Assembly (NCBI GenBank): GCA_047971315.1
Contig: JBKDZP010000016.1
Coordinates: 10,747 to 74,746, forward strand
Source: JBKDZP01 sp047971315
Lineage (GTDB): Bacteria > Bacillota_I > Bacilli_A > RF39 > UBA660
Length of the DNA stretch: 64,000 bases
Direction: 5' to 3'
The position numbers and the translations under genes are program-made. This document shows positions 18,963-28,702 of the stretch, piece by piece. How positions within the stretch are numbered: position 1 is the stretch's first letter; each line of letters starts with the position of its first letter. The notes below the pieces were generated by a model. That model was not told the origin of the DNA. It was given only the letters and a program-made list of their open reading frames with translations, and did no database searches.

Positions 18963-19251
18963 GTAAAATCCATTCTTCATATCCACCAATTATATTCACA
19001 ACTTTATATCCCTGTTTTAATAAAATTCTACAAGTATTTTGACTTGTCATACCTTTTCTACAATATATAAAATATTTGGAATTTTTATTTAGATACTTAC
19101 TAGGATTTAAAATTAATAATTCATTTGGAATATTTATTGCATTTAAAATATGATTATTATTATAACATCTACTATTTCGAATATCAATTATATTTAGATT
19201 GCTTGATGTAATTAGTTTTTTAAATTCTACAATTGATATATTTGACAACAT
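18955..19251 (-). CDS. Single-domain rhodanese
   Basis: This 98-residue rhodanese domain has the persulfide-carrying Cys in the loop FIYCRKGMTSQ and the usual NIIDIRNSRCYNNNHILNAINIP and GGYEEW ends. Such proteins shuttle sulfane sulfur in the cytoplasm. I chose the ATG at 19251 because AGGGTG lies seven bases upstream; a GTG at 19260 overlaps that site. It is a monocistronic gene at the border of the secretion locus, with no visible functional link to it. Confidence 0.88.
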   Translation of the reverse strand: MLSNISIVEFKKLITSSNLNIIDIRNSRCYNNNHILNAINIPNELLILNPSKYLNKNSKYFIYCRKGMTSQNTCRILLKQGYKVVNIIGGYEEWILQN

Positions 19252-19304
19252 ATAAATCACCCTAGTATATTATATGTTTATAACAATTTTATATAAAGGT
19301 TAAA

Positions 19305-21434
19305 TTAATCATCTGAAAAGAAATCATCGAAAAATTGATCATCAGTAATTTTTTTGTTTTCTTTTTTTATTTCGATATTTGGCTTTTCTTTATTAACTAA
19401 TTTTTCTTTTATACATTCTTCAATTTGAACTTTTTTGTTATTTTCCCTTACTTCTTTTTGTTGTTTTTCTTTAGCTTCTTTTTCACGAAGTTCTTCTTCT
19501 TCTAATTCTGCAATTTTAGCATCAATTCTTTTTACTAATTCATCAACATTGATATCATTCATTTTATTTGAATTAGTACTTTTATTTTCAAACATCTTAT
19601 CAGGAGTAAATGGATTATTACTTCCAAAATTTGGTATATTCGATGACATTACAGGAAAACTAGGTCCACTTTGTGATATTCCACTATTACTTAACATTTC
19701 ATTTATTTTATTTTGTCTTTTTTCATCAACAACTTTTTTAATATCAAAAATCGGAACCGGCATTTTCTCACGTTGTGGATAATCAGCTAAAGGATAGTCA
19801 TTACCCCATAAATTATCCTTAACCATTTTATAGTTTGGCATCAACTCAGTTTTAAATGGCATACATCTAGTTCTAAGTAAAATCATTGACCCAAATTTCA
19901 TTCTTTGCAAATCACTTACTGTAATTAGAGGTGTTGAGGCAGTTTTATCATCTTTTTTTGATTTAACTTCTCCACACATTTTACTTATTTCTTCTAGAGC
20001 TGCTAATTCACTACTTATCAAGTAAATGATATTTCCACAATTTCCTTTTATAGTCTCAGCATTTTCTTTTCCATAAACTTGATTTAATTGAGCAAAGTTT
20101 TGAATAATAAAATTAAATCTTATTTTTCTAGAACGTGCTGCTGTAACCATAGTCGTTACATCCTTAAGTGGTGGCATATTAGCAAATTCATCTAAAATAA
20201 AATTTGTTTTATATGATAGTTTTCCACCATTTTCTTGAGCAACTCTAATCAATGTTTCATAACATTGTTTTAAGAAAATTGTTACTAAAGAATGATATGT
20301 TTTCTTTTCATCTTGAATAACAATAAAAACCGCTGTTTTATTTCGTCCTATATCTTCCATATTAAAATCACTATGAGAAAGCATTTCTGATAAATTTTCA
20401 CGAGATGAGAACAATTTTATTTTTTGTTTAAAAACAGATAATATAGAACCTTTTGTATCAGCAGGTGCCATTAAGGTACTTGCAACATTAATATAAGCTG
20501 GAGAAATTTGTGATTTATCACTAAAGTATTCTTTCATATAATTAGTTGCACCTAATTTTTCTTCACCTACAGTTGTCATTACATTAATTGTATTTAAATT
20601 TATTTCATCCTCTTCTGCATCATCAAATAAAGCTAATGATAATCCTGAAAAATAGTCAGCTGATGTATTTTCCCAAAATGGATCTTGTCCTTTTGATGAT
20701 TCATCATAAAGGATATTTTTTGCTAAGTCATCAAGTAGTTCATTTGATTTATCTGGATCTCCACTTTTATATAATGAATATGGTAATGTTAATGGATTCC
20801 AACAATTACCTTTTTGTGGTTCACGAAAATTAAGTAATACAATATTGTATCCTTTTTCTTTTAATTCTATAGCATTTTTTTCATATATTTCACCTTTAGG
20901 GTCAGTTATAATCATTGATTCACCCTTTTTGGCAAGTACTTTTACCATTGGTTGAACTAACATTTCTGTTTTTCCTGACCCTGTAGAACCTATTATAATA
21001 CTATGAAATTCTCCATTATCAACCCAAATTTCTTTTCCATTATTCATAATAGGAATTCCTGCTGCTTCACTTGTTTTATCAAAAGGAGCAATTTTAACTA
21101 AGTCTTTTTCTTTTTTCATATCTTTTTCACTTGACCAATTAGAATATCCCTTTTCTCTTTTTGACTTTGTTGAGACACCAATTCCTTTTTCTCTATCAAA
21201 AAAATATGATGATACACTTGATATTATAACAATCATTATTGCAATATAAATTACCATAACAGGTGGCAGATATTCTTTTGTAAATACAAGAATAGGATTA
21301 AATCCAGGTAATGTATTATTTCCAACAAAAGCTACTGCATTTATTACAATTATTGATACTAGATAAAATAGAAATATCGAAAAAATTATAAATGTTAAAA
21401 AATCTTTGCTATCTGCTCTAAATTTTAGTTTCAT
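19305..21434 (-). CDS. virD4: VirD4/TraG-type coupling ATPase of the secretion locus
   Basis: The 709-residue inner-membrane ATPase has two N-terminal membrane helices (about 11-37 and 58-78), Walker A GSTGSGKT at 149-156, ITDPKGEIYEKN and Walker B FILDEFANMPPL near 400. A charged coiled-coil tail (about 610-709) ends in a very acidic DDQFFDDFFSDD. The family recruits DNA-relaxase complexes or protein effectors to a type IV secretion channel. It is the last gene of the T4SS-like unit, 12 bases after the lipoprotein gene. No relaxase is in the window, so the substrate is unknown. The long acidic tail could be the substrate or partner contact (inference). Confidence 0.92.
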   Translation of the reverse strand: MKLKFRADSKDFLTFIIFSIFLFYLVSIIVINAVAFVGNNTLPGFNPILVFTKEYLPPVMVIYIAIMIVIISSVSSYFFDREKGIGVSTKSKREKGYSNWSSEKDMKKEKDLVKIAPFDKTSEAAGIPIMNNGKEIWVDNGEFHSIIIGSTGSGKTEMLVQPMVKVLAKKGESMIITDPKGEIYEKNAIELKEKGYNIVLLNFREPQKGNCWNPLTLPYSLYKSGDPDKSNELLDDLAKNILYDESSKGQDPFWENTSADYFSGLSLALFDDAEEDEINLNTINVMTTVGEEKLGATNYMKEYFSDKSQISPAYINVASTLMAPADTKGSILSVFKQKIKLFSSRENLSEMLSHSDFNMEDIGRNKTAVFIVIQDEKKTYHSLVTIFLKQCYETLIRVAQENGGKLSYKTNFILDEFANMPPLKDVTTMVTAARSRKIRFNFIIQNFAQLNQVYGKENAETIKGNCGNIIYLISSELAALEEISKMCGEVKSKKDDKTASTPLITVSDLQRMKFGSMILLRTRCMPFKTELMPNYKMVKDNLWGNDYPLADYPQREKMPVPIFDIKKVVDEKRQNKINEMLSNSGISQSGPSFPVMSSNIPNFGSNNPFTPDKMFENKSTNSNKMNDINVDELVKRIDAKIAELEEEELREKEAKEKQQKEVRENNKKVQIEECIKEKLVNKEKPNIEIKKENKKITDDQFFDDFFSDD

Positions 21435-21445
21435 AATATTACCCC

Positions 21446-22066
21446 CTAAATTTCATTGTTAATTTTATGTTTTTTTAGCAAATTAATTGATACTACTAAA
21501 ACTACACTAATTATAACACTTATAACAATAGAAATAACTTTCCAGTTAGTTTTTTTTATTATTTTATCTGAAAATTTTATATATACAGTTGCATCTTCTA
21601 AATTTTCTTCATTAATAATCCATTTGTATATACCTTCTTCAACAGAAGTTGCATTTGTTTCTAAGACTTCATGATTTGTTTTTATAATCAATTCAAGTTG
21701 ATTATAATTAAAATAATCATAATCGTTATATTGATAAGGTAAACATTTAAAAATTCCGCTTGTTCTTAATATAAATATATTATCTGTATTTGTAAAATTA
21801 TAATTTTCGAAACATCTAGATGGAATAACACTATCAAAAGAATTCAAATTATAGTTTGTAGTATAAATAAGTGTATCATTTTTAAAATTTTTTTTATATG
21901 ATGTACTACTAATGTTAATTAAATCTGCCTGAAATGGAATATCTTCCGTTACTCCAGTAATTGTTAATTTTTCATTAACATTATTGTTTTTAATACTTAA
22001 TTCATATTTTACAGAACATCCTGTTAATAATATCATAAATACCAGTAAATATACTATTTTTTTCAT
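21446..22066 (-). CDS. Lipoprotein with a C-terminal membrane helix
   Basis: The 206-residue protein has a lipoprotein signal (MKKIVYLLVFMILLTGC, lipobox LTGC) and an extracytoplasmic domain with two further cysteines. A second anchor helix near residues 175-197 is followed by a basic tail. I do not recognise the ectodomain. Its place between the SpoIID-CHAP hydrolase and virD4, with 11- and 12-base gaps, makes it a likely structural part of the secretion machine at the outer face of the membrane. Confidence 0.75.
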   Translation of the reverse strand: MKKIVYLLVFMILLTGCSVKYELSIKNNNVNEKLTITGVTEDIPFQADLINISSTSYKKNFKNDTLIYTTNYNLNSFDSVIPSRCFENYNFTNTDNIFILRTSGIFKCLPYQYNDYDYFNYNQLELIIKTNHEVLETNATSVEEGIYKWIINEENLEDATVYIKFSDKIIKKTNWKVISIVISVIISVVLVVSINLLKKHKINNEI

Positions 22067-22077
22067 TAGACACCCCT

Positions 22078-24168
22078 TCAGTATAAATATACATAACCAT
22101 TAAATGTTCCTGAATAATTTTTTAATTGTTCTACCGTTAAATCTTTTGAACGAACATTTGCAACTGACCATAAATCATTTGTTACTATCCAAGAACCATT
22201 AACTTTTGTTCTCCAACCTTCACTTATTGTAATTATTTTTTGACCATTACTATCTACCGTAACTTTTTCAATAATTGCAACATGTCCATATTCTCCTCTT
22301 GTCCACGAAACAATTGCACCTGCCCTTGCATCGTTAGGATTTGATGATTTTTTAAAATATGTTGAACTTGGATTTTTGTACCAATCCTGCCCATTTCCAG
22401 ATGTATTTTTAATACTTTCTATTAAAATGTTTTTTTCTCCAGAATCTAATGATGAAGTATCAATTAATTCCATTGCTCTATGTTTAGCATACCAAACACA
22501 TTGACCAAATAGAGTATTACCTTTATATAAAGTAATATCAAATGTAAAATAGTATCTATATTTTAGGTCATTTATTTTAGTTGGAATATTTGTAGTTGTA
22601 CCACTTCCTAAATTTGATAATACGGAATTTGAAAAGAAAGTACTCAAGATTTGTTCAAAATTATATCCAATAGTTTGTAAATACCTACTTCCCCATTGAC
22701 TTAATCCTCGTCCATGATTATACCTTTCATAATATTCTAACATTGTTTTTGTAATGTTAGTTTCTATAAATGTTTTTGGTATTTCAAGCCCAGCTTGCTT
22801 TAAAATATAACTTTCAGCGGTTATTTTTTCAACAGCAAGAGCATCATATTCTGTCAAAATTAAATCTCCTGCTGAATTGGTCATTATTTGACCTGCAGTA
22901 TCATTTGCTGCTAAAATAGCTTGAGAGCTTGGAGTAGCTGTAAAAGCCTGTGCACTAGTTGAATTCTCAATACTTTTTTGACAATAATCAGTTTTTTTAA
23001 TAGCATAAGTTCTAGCAACTATAGCTTGTGCTTTCATATTTTCAATATTAGCTCCTTGATACCAATTATTCTCTTTAGTCACTACACCAGCAACATAATC
23101 TTCTAAAGAATATACACCTGCATCTACTCCGGTTACAGTTATAGAATCACAAAACCCAAAAGAATTTTGGTATGATAAGGTTTCACCAATTATATCTTTA
23201 TAAAGTTCAAGATTTTCTAATATCTCATTATAAATTCTATTAATTGATTCTTCTTCGGTTTCAGTTGATCTATAGTATTTAAAATAATGTGATGGAATAT
23301 AATTATTTTTAACAAATTCCTCATATCTAACTAAACTAAAAGAATAAGAAAACAAATCTGATTTACCCATTGCTTCTGCTAACTTGGTTAAATCGCTAGT
23401 TGCTTCAAGATACATAGAATTCTCTGTAGAAGATTCTATATTTCCATTTTCTAGTTGTTCTTGATCTTGTAAATAATCTGTTTCATCATTACTATTGTTT
23501 TCAAATATATCTTTATAACTTTTATCATAAAATAATGTTGCTAAGATGTATGTAAAATCTAGTTCTACATCCTTTTTCTTATATTTTTTATCTAAATTTA
23601 CTATTTTCTCATAAAATAATGTTTCGCAACTTTTTTCACTACACCAATTATCACTACTTGTAAAATTCCCTAAACTTTCAATAAAATTACTTACACTGTC
23701 TCCTACATAATTAATTGCATCTTGTGCTTTTTTTATTGGAGCATAAATCAAATATCCTGCAAACATAATTGAAAACAAAAAAAAGAAAAATCCTCCCAAA
23801 CCACCTATAACACCTATGATAATTTTATTTTTAAGCATTTTTTCTTTGTTTTGAAGTGCAATTTTTGCTACTTTTTCAGCTACTTTACCATTTACTGCAC
23901 CACCAGTAGTAGCAGTTATTGCTGCACTAGCTGCTTTTTCTTTGACTTTGTCAATAGCATTACTATCGTTAGTTTGTTTATCATAATTAGAATTAATTCC
24001 TTGTTTTTGCGAATTAAATATATTTTTACTTTTTAAATTATTAATTTTATCACTAAAATTTTTACTTTCTGATGAGTTATTTCTAAAGTTATTAATAAAT
24101 TTATTTCTAGGAGGTACATTATTTTGGATATTTTCATTATTCTCTAAATCTTCAAATTCATCATTCAT
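22078..24168 (-). CDS. SpoIID-CHAP bifunctional cell-wall hydrolase of the secretion locus
   Basis: The 696-residue protein has a cytoplasmic Asn-rich N-terminus (about 1-112), one membrane helix (about 115-143) and a large outside part. The first enzymatic domain is SpoIID/LytB-like: YSLEDYVAGVVTKENNWYQG, MKAQAIVARTYAI, then NHGRGLSQWGSRYL. It is expected to be a lytic transglycosylase. The second is a C-terminal CHAP amidase/endopeptidase with nucleophile Cys in FGQCVWYAKHRA and His in GEYGHVAIIEKV. Gram-positive T4SSs use a VirB1-like two-domain hydrolase (often SLT or NlpC/P60 plus CHAP) to open the wall; here SpoIID replaces the first domain. It lies in the T4SS-like unit. Confidence 0.88.
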   Translation of the reverse strand: MNDEFEDLENNENIQNNVPPRNKFINNFRNNSSESKNFSDKINNLKSKNIFNSQKQGINSNYDKQTNDSNAIDKVKEKAASAAITATTGGAVNGKVAEKVAKIALQNKEKMLKNKIIIGVIGGLGGFFFFLFSIMFAGYLIYAPIKKAQDAINYVGDSVSNFIESLGNFTSSDNWCSEKSCETLFYEKIVNLDKKYKKKDVELDFTYILATLFYDKSYKDIFENNSNDETDYLQDQEQLENGNIESSTENSMYLEATSDLTKLAEAMGKSDLFSYSFSLVRYEEFVKNNYIPSHYFKYYRSTETEEESINRIYNEILENLELYKDIIGETLSYQNSFGFCDSITVTGVDAGVYSLEDYVAGVVTKENNWYQGANIENMKAQAIVARTYAIKKTDYCQKSIENSTSAQAFTATPSSQAILAANDTAGQIMTNSAGDLILTEYDALAVEKITAESYILKQAGLEIPKTFIETNITKTMLEYYERYNHGRGLSQWGSRYLQTIGYNFEQILSTFFSNSVLSNLGSGTTTNIPTKINDLKYRYYFTFDITLYKGNTLFGQCVWYAKHRAMELIDTSSLDSGEKNILIESIKNTSGNGQDWYKNPSSTYFKKSSNPNDARAGAIVSWTRGEYGHVAIIEKVTVDSNGQKIITISEGWRTKVNGSWIVTNDLWSVANVRSKDLTVEQLKNYSGTFNGYVYLY

Positions 24169-24196
24169 AGTACCACCCCAAACTATTTATAATTTA

Positions 24197-25981
24197 CTAG
24201 AATCCACCACCAGAACCAAATGAGTCCAATTCACTTTCAGTAGCAATGATATTTATTTGCATTCTTCTACTTCCACAAACAAATAAAGCATCTCCTTGAT
24301 TATATCTTTTAATACTTTCTTTTTCATTATCATTTAAATCTATTAATTTTGATAAGTCCTCAACTGCTTGTTTTTTTAATCCCATTACTAAATAATAAGA
24401 TGAATTATCAAATATTGCTTTTCCTTGAGTTATTACTCCCTGATCACTAAAGTCACTTGGTTGTTGGGTAATTATTATTGTTCCAGTGTTATATTTTCTA
24501 GAACGTCTTTGAATTTGAGCTAAAAAGTCAGCTCCTAAAGTATTATTACCATTTAATAATACATGAGCTTCATCTACTGTTAAAATTGTATTGGTTCTTT
24601 TATCTAAAGTTAATCCCCATGCAAATTTTAAAATATTAAAAAACAATGCATTTCGAATATTTGTATCAGCATTCATTAATTCTCTAATATTAAATACAAT
24701 GAAATTACTTTTTGGAGAGATTGTAGTATATCCATCAAAATAATATTTAAGTTCTTTAACAATCGGTCTTATTTTAAGTTCTAGTCTTTCCATTACATCT
24801 TTTTCATGTGTAGGCTCAGTCATTGATGCTAATCTTCCTTTAATTGTAGCATACACATCTTTAAATGTCGGATAATCTGCTGATTTAAATTTTGAAAAAT
24901 CTGTACTAAAATCTATCCCAAATCGTCTGTATGTTTCTTGAACTGTTTCACTAAACATATTTAGAACATCTTCTTCTATTTTAGGATCATAGTATTTCAT
25001 AAAGGCTTTAATACTTTGAAGAGTTCTTGTTAAAATTGTATAACCTAATCCACCTTCAATTTCTTCTTCATCAGCATCAATTATAACTTCTAGTGGATTT
25101 ACCATTCCGTATTCTCCACCTTTACCTAAATCAATAAAGTCTCCTTTATATCTTTTCGTCATTTCTTCTAATTCACCTTCAGGGTCAATTACTACAAGTT
25201 GACAATTATTTCTAAAATGACTTCTAAGAAGTAACTTTGCTGCTGTTGATTTACCACTACCAGATGTACCTAAAATAATTAAATTAGCATTATTTCTATT
25301 ATGTTCTTTTCTTATTTGATATAAGAATTGATTAAATAAAATTACTCCACCAGAGAAGTCTACTCCAAGTAATGTAGCTAAACCTGGATCTTTAATACTA
25401 TCAAAGATAAATGGGTACATAGCTGCCAATGTAGGTGAAGGTATCGGTGTTCCAATTCTTTCTTCAATATCTTGTTTCGGAAAGATTGGTAATATTGATT
25501 TTAGAACTTTTTCTTGTTCGAATCGTAGAGGAAAAGCTCTAAGTTCCATAGCTTCTAAATAACTTCTTACTTGAAGTTTCTTGCTTGCTAATTCTTCTTC
25601 ACTATTTGCAGTAATCATTACATGCATTTGAAAATCATATATTTTTGATTGTGTTGCAGCTAATTGTGTAATAAATTGTTCTAGAGATTCGTAATCTTGT
25701 CTAATACGTTCTTGAAGAGTTCTATCATTTTCTTCTTGATATCTTCTTTTCAAATCAGCAATTTCCTTATTTAACATTTTACTGATTACAGTAAATGGTA
25801 GTGGGATATGTTTTATAACTACTTTTATCCCAGACATACTTGTTAATGAAGATAAATATCCTTGCCCTATATATTTTGGAAATGAAACAACAGTTAATAT
25901 TGTTGCATATTTATCACTTATTACAAAGCTGCTCGATTTAAATTCTAGTCCTTTAGGAGCTATTTGACTCTTTATATCCAT
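24197..25981 (-). CDS. virB4: VirB4-like ATPase, C-terminal motor part
   Basis: The 594-residue protein begins in the middle of the usual VirB4 sequence (IAPKGLEFKSSSFVISDKYATILTVVSFP). It carries the motor domain: Walker A LGTSGSGKST at 238-246, Walker B ILTVDEAHVLLN and ITQQPSDFS. VirB4 powers pilus biogenesis and substrate transfer in T4SSs. The start ATG at 25981 shares its A with the TAA stop of the N-terminal part, so the two are translationally coupled. Together (about 776 residues) they make one normal-sized VirB4. Confidence 0.92.
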   Translation of the reverse strand: MDIKSQIAPKGLEFKSSSFVISDKYATILTVVSFPKYIGQGYLSSLTSMSGIKVVIKHIPLPFTVISKMLNKEIADLKRRYQEENDRTLQERIRQDYESLEQFITQLAATQSKIYDFQMHVMITANSEEELASKKLQVRSYLEAMELRAFPLRFEQEKVLKSILPIFPKQDIEERIGTPIPSPTLAAMYPFIFDSIKDPGLATLLGVDFSGGVILFNQFLYQIRKEHNRNNANLIILGTSGSGKSTAAKLLLRSHFRNNCQLVVIDPEGELEEMTKRYKGDFIDLGKGGEYGMVNPLEVIIDADEEEIEGGLGYTILTRTLQSIKAFMKYYDPKIEEDVLNMFSETVQETYRRFGIDFSTDFSKFKSADYPTFKDVYATIKGRLASMTEPTHEKDVMERLELKIRPIVKELKYYFDGYTTISPKSNFIVFNIRELMNADTNIRNALFFNILKFAWGLTLDKRTNTILTVDEAHVLLNGNNTLGADFLAQIQRRSRKYNTGTIIITQQPSDFSDQGVITQGKAIFDNSSYYLVMGLKKQAVEDLSKLIDLNDNEKESIKRYNQGDALFVCGSRRMQINIIATESELDSFGSGGGF

Positions 25982-26529
25982 TATGCCACCACCGTTCCAA
26001 ATGTAGTTGTTTGTCCACCATTTAAAAAATTATCTAATATTATTCTCAAGTCATCATTCGTTACTTGTTGTGTATTTAATCCAGCACCTGCGAATGTATT
26101 TATTAATTGTCTAATTCTTTTTGTAATAACTTCTTCATTTTTTTCTTTAAATAGTAAGAAGTATTCAGTATCAACTATATTATTATTCATAAAAATATTA
26201 GCCTTATCAATATCTTCCATTATTAATTTTCTTTTTACTTGATCATTAATTGAGTTATATAATAATTGTAGTTGAGATAGATAAACATTTATATCTACTG
26301 GTCTATCAGCAACTATTATCCAAAATTCATAATCAATCATATTATAAACATTTTTTAAATTTCTGATAATACCATCTTGAGTATCATAATCAAGTATAAA
26401 TATATTTCTTGGCATAATTTTTATTCCCGTTACTTTTTCATTATTATCAAGAACTATCATTCCATTAGTGATACTTTTTACAGGAACAAAACTTTCTGTA
26501 TATTTACTTTTCGTCTTCTTTTGTGTCAC
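25981..26529 (-). CDS. VirB4-like ATPase, N-terminal domain as a separate protein
   Basis: The 182-residue protein matches the N-terminal domain of Gram-positive VirB4/TraE proteins: FVPVKSITNGMIVLDNNEKVTGIKIMPRNIF, then YEFWIIVADRPVDINVYLSQL and RIRQLINTFAGAGLNTQQVTNDDLR. This part normally contacts VirB3 and the membrane complex. The start appears to be GTG (26529), inside the last codons of the PrgI gene (26-base overlap). It ends in TAATG, coupling it to the motor part. No sign of decay is seen. Confidence 0.88.
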   Translation of the reverse strand: MTQKKTKSKYTESFVPVKSITNGMIVLDNNEKVTGIKIMPRNIFILDYDTQDGIIRNLKNVYNMIDYEFWIIVADRPVDINVYLSQLQLLYNSINDQVKRKLIMEDIDKANIFMNNNIVDTEYFLLFKEKNEEVITKRIRQLINTFAGAGLNTQQVTNDDLRIILDNFLNGGQTTTFGTVVA

Positions 26530-26827
26530 TTGTCAAACACCAACCTTTCCAAATGAATTTTTGTCTAGTTGTAAAAAAATTCCAAGTTGAAATTAAAACT
26601 GTTAATACATTATGATAATTTGGAATTGGAAAAACTAGGAAACCTGTTACTGCTGATGGGATAATTGCTATTATAGCAAATGTAATTTCTGCTATAGGTA
26701 GTATCATCATTAATAACAAAGTTAAGCCTACCCCACTGCCAAATAATATTAAATCAAATGTGAAAAACAATCCAAAAATCATTAATGATTTTTTTGAATT
26801 TGCTGGAATTAAATAACTATTATTCAT
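26504..26827 (-). CDS. PrgI/VirB3-like inner-membrane protein
   Basis: The 107-residue protein has two membrane helices (about 15-65) and the PrgI-family pattern: an N-terminal IPANSKKSLMIFGLF, a hairpin, FPIPNYHNVLTVLISTWNFFTTRQKFIWKG. PrgI proteins replace VirB3 in Gram-positive T4SSs and sit directly before virB4, as here. The ribosome site is AGGGTG. Confidence 0.88.
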   Translation of the reverse strand: MNNSYLIPANSKKSLMIFGLFFTFDLILFGSGVGLTLLLMMILPIAEITFAIIAIIPSAVTGFLVFPIPNYHNVLTVLISTWNFFTTRQKFIWKGWCLTSDTKEDEK

Positions 26828-26841
26828 TTATATCACCCTTT

Positions 26842-28686
26842 TTATTTTTTAGTTTCCACTACTTTTTGCGTAGCATGAGCAGATTCATATCGATCACTCT
26901 TTTCTAAAATAACCTTATCATCTTTAACTGTATTTGTATTACGTTTTAAATCATTACTATTTGAAATTGTTCCCATTGTACTAAATGTACTAATATCACT
27001 ATAATCGTTAATAATTGTATTTAAAGAATTCATGTTACTATTAATTTGCACATTAGCACCTGAATCAATATAATCACGTTTTGCATTTGAATAAGCAGCA
27101 TTATATGCACTTTGAGCATCCGCTATTTCTACCGCGGTAGCTCCGTTATTTTTCAAAACTTCAATATTAGATTTTAATACAGCAACATTACCTGTTCCTG
27201 TTATACTAGCACCAGCGGTATTTGTATAAGTAAATGTAGTTCTCGTACTTGCATCCTTATCAACTTCACCTCCAGCTTTTTTATCAATTTCATCTTGTAT
27301 TTTTATAAATTTATCATATCCCTCTACTGCACGATCTTGTTTTTTCGCTTCAGTCGGCATTCCAAACATTGTTTGACCTCTAGCAATTAGTCTATCTGAC
27401 ATTGTTGAACCAGCATCAATTAAATCATCACGATTATTTCTGTTAGCCATTGTTTTTTGATAAGAATTTGCAATATTTTTTCCAAATTTTTCATTGTGAA
27501 TTCCACCCATTAGAGCTTTAGAAGCTCCACCAAATAATCCTCCTTGAGCACTTAATAAAGCACCCCCAATCCCATCACCATTTTTTATTTTTGCTGCAAA
27601 ATTTGATGCACCAGACGCTGCTCCTACTAAACCCATCGCTGTGGCTGTTTTTGCTGTAGAAATAAGAGCTTTACCTCCTAATGCTTCATCTTGAACTTTT
27701 TTAATAGGATTTAATGTAAATTTAGAATCAAGATTAATCCCAAAAATATCTTCTAATAATTTAGGTAATTGTTTCGCAAATATTAGAGCTCCAATAATGA
27801 TAAATAACATTACAAATGGATTATCTGTTACTTGACCATTTGTTCTCATACCATCAAACTCCGTGATTACCAAAATAGCAAAATCAATAACTGCAATTCT
27901 CACAAATAAACTTGCATATGTTCCTAAACATGCTTTTATCCATTTAGCAAAAATTCCATTTTTACCAGATTTTGGATCAATATATGAAATTATTGGTATT
28001 GGAGCAATTAATTGTAGAAATCCAAATTTAACTGAACGTGTTGCAATATCAAAACAAAACATAAATAATATCCAAGCAATAAATCCACCTGCTATTGTTG
28101 ATACTATTGGAATATAATTCATAATATATTCATCATCCTGTTTTAAATACAACGTTTTACTTATTAGACTTGGCATACTGTATCGATTTTGTTCAATATA
28201 ATCGTTTCCATCATCATATGACTGTGTATAAAACACTGTAAACGTATTATATGCCATCATTTTACCTGTTGATTGAGCAGTGCTTACATTATAATCTTCT
28301 GATACACCAAATATAATTTTTTCTATAACTGATTCATTAAGTATATTTTGTTGAAGAGTCATAGATGTCGAAAATATTTTAGGGGTTATAATAATTAAAA
28401 TTAATACCAGTAGTATATTCTTAATCATCTTTTTACCACCATTTTCCTTATCAGCCATTTGATCTGGATTTACAATGTATGTAAGTAATGAAAATGAAAC
28501 TTTAAATATCAAAAATATTCCTAAAAAACTATATATTCTTGTTGAAAAGTTTAAAAGCATGTCATTGCTAAATATTGTGGTTTTTGCTATTTCCATTAAT
28601 AAATTATAGACCACATTAATTAATGAATAAATACCATTATCAATCATTGCTAACAATGTTCTAAATCCCTCTGCAAATACATCCAT
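26842..28686 (-). CDS. VirB6/TrbL-like polytopic channel protein
   Basis: The 614-residue protein has an N-terminal half with six to seven membrane helices (for example NILLVLILIIITPKIF, IPIVSTIAGGFIAWILFMFCF, NPFVMLFIIIGALIFAKQLP). A Gly/Ala-rich segment near residue 340 (GGKALISTAKTATAMGLVGAASGAS) is typical of TrbL-type proteins. A long soluble tail of about 250 residues follows. VirB6/TrbL forms the inner-membrane channel. I chose the ATG at 28686 because GAGGTG precedes it by six bases; a GTG at 28695 overlaps that site. It lies 14 bases before the PrgI gene. Confidence 0.88.
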   Translation of the reverse strand: MDVFAEGFRTLLAMIDNGIYSLINVVYNLLMEIAKTTIFSNDMLLNFSTRIYSFLGIFLIFKVSFSLLTYIVNPDQMADKENGGKKMIKNILLVLILIIITPKIFSTSMTLQQNILNESVIEKIIFGVSEDYNVSTAQSTGKMMAYNTFTVFYTQSYDDGNDYIEQNRYSMPSLISKTLYLKQDDEYIMNYIPIVSTIAGGFIAWILFMFCFDIATRSVKFGFLQLIAPIPIISYIDPKSGKNGIFAKWIKACLGTYASLFVRIAVIDFAILVITEFDGMRTNGQVTDNPFVMLFIIIGALIFAKQLPKLLEDIFGINLDSKFTLNPIKKVQDEALGGKALISTAKTATAMGLVGAASGASNFAAKIKNGDGIGGALLSAQGGLFGGASKALMGGIHNEKFGKNIANSYQKTMANRNNRDDLIDAGSTMSDRLIARGQTMFGMPTEAKKQDRAVEGYDKFIKIQDEIDKKAGGEVDKDASTRTTFTYTNTAGASITGTGNVAVLKSNIEVLKNNGATAVEIADAQSAYNAAYSNAKRDYIDSGANVQINSNMNSLNTIINDYSDISTFSTMGTISNSNDLKRNTNTVKDDKVILEKSDRYESAHATQKVVETKK

Positions 28687-28702
28687 TACTATCACCTCAT
28701 TT

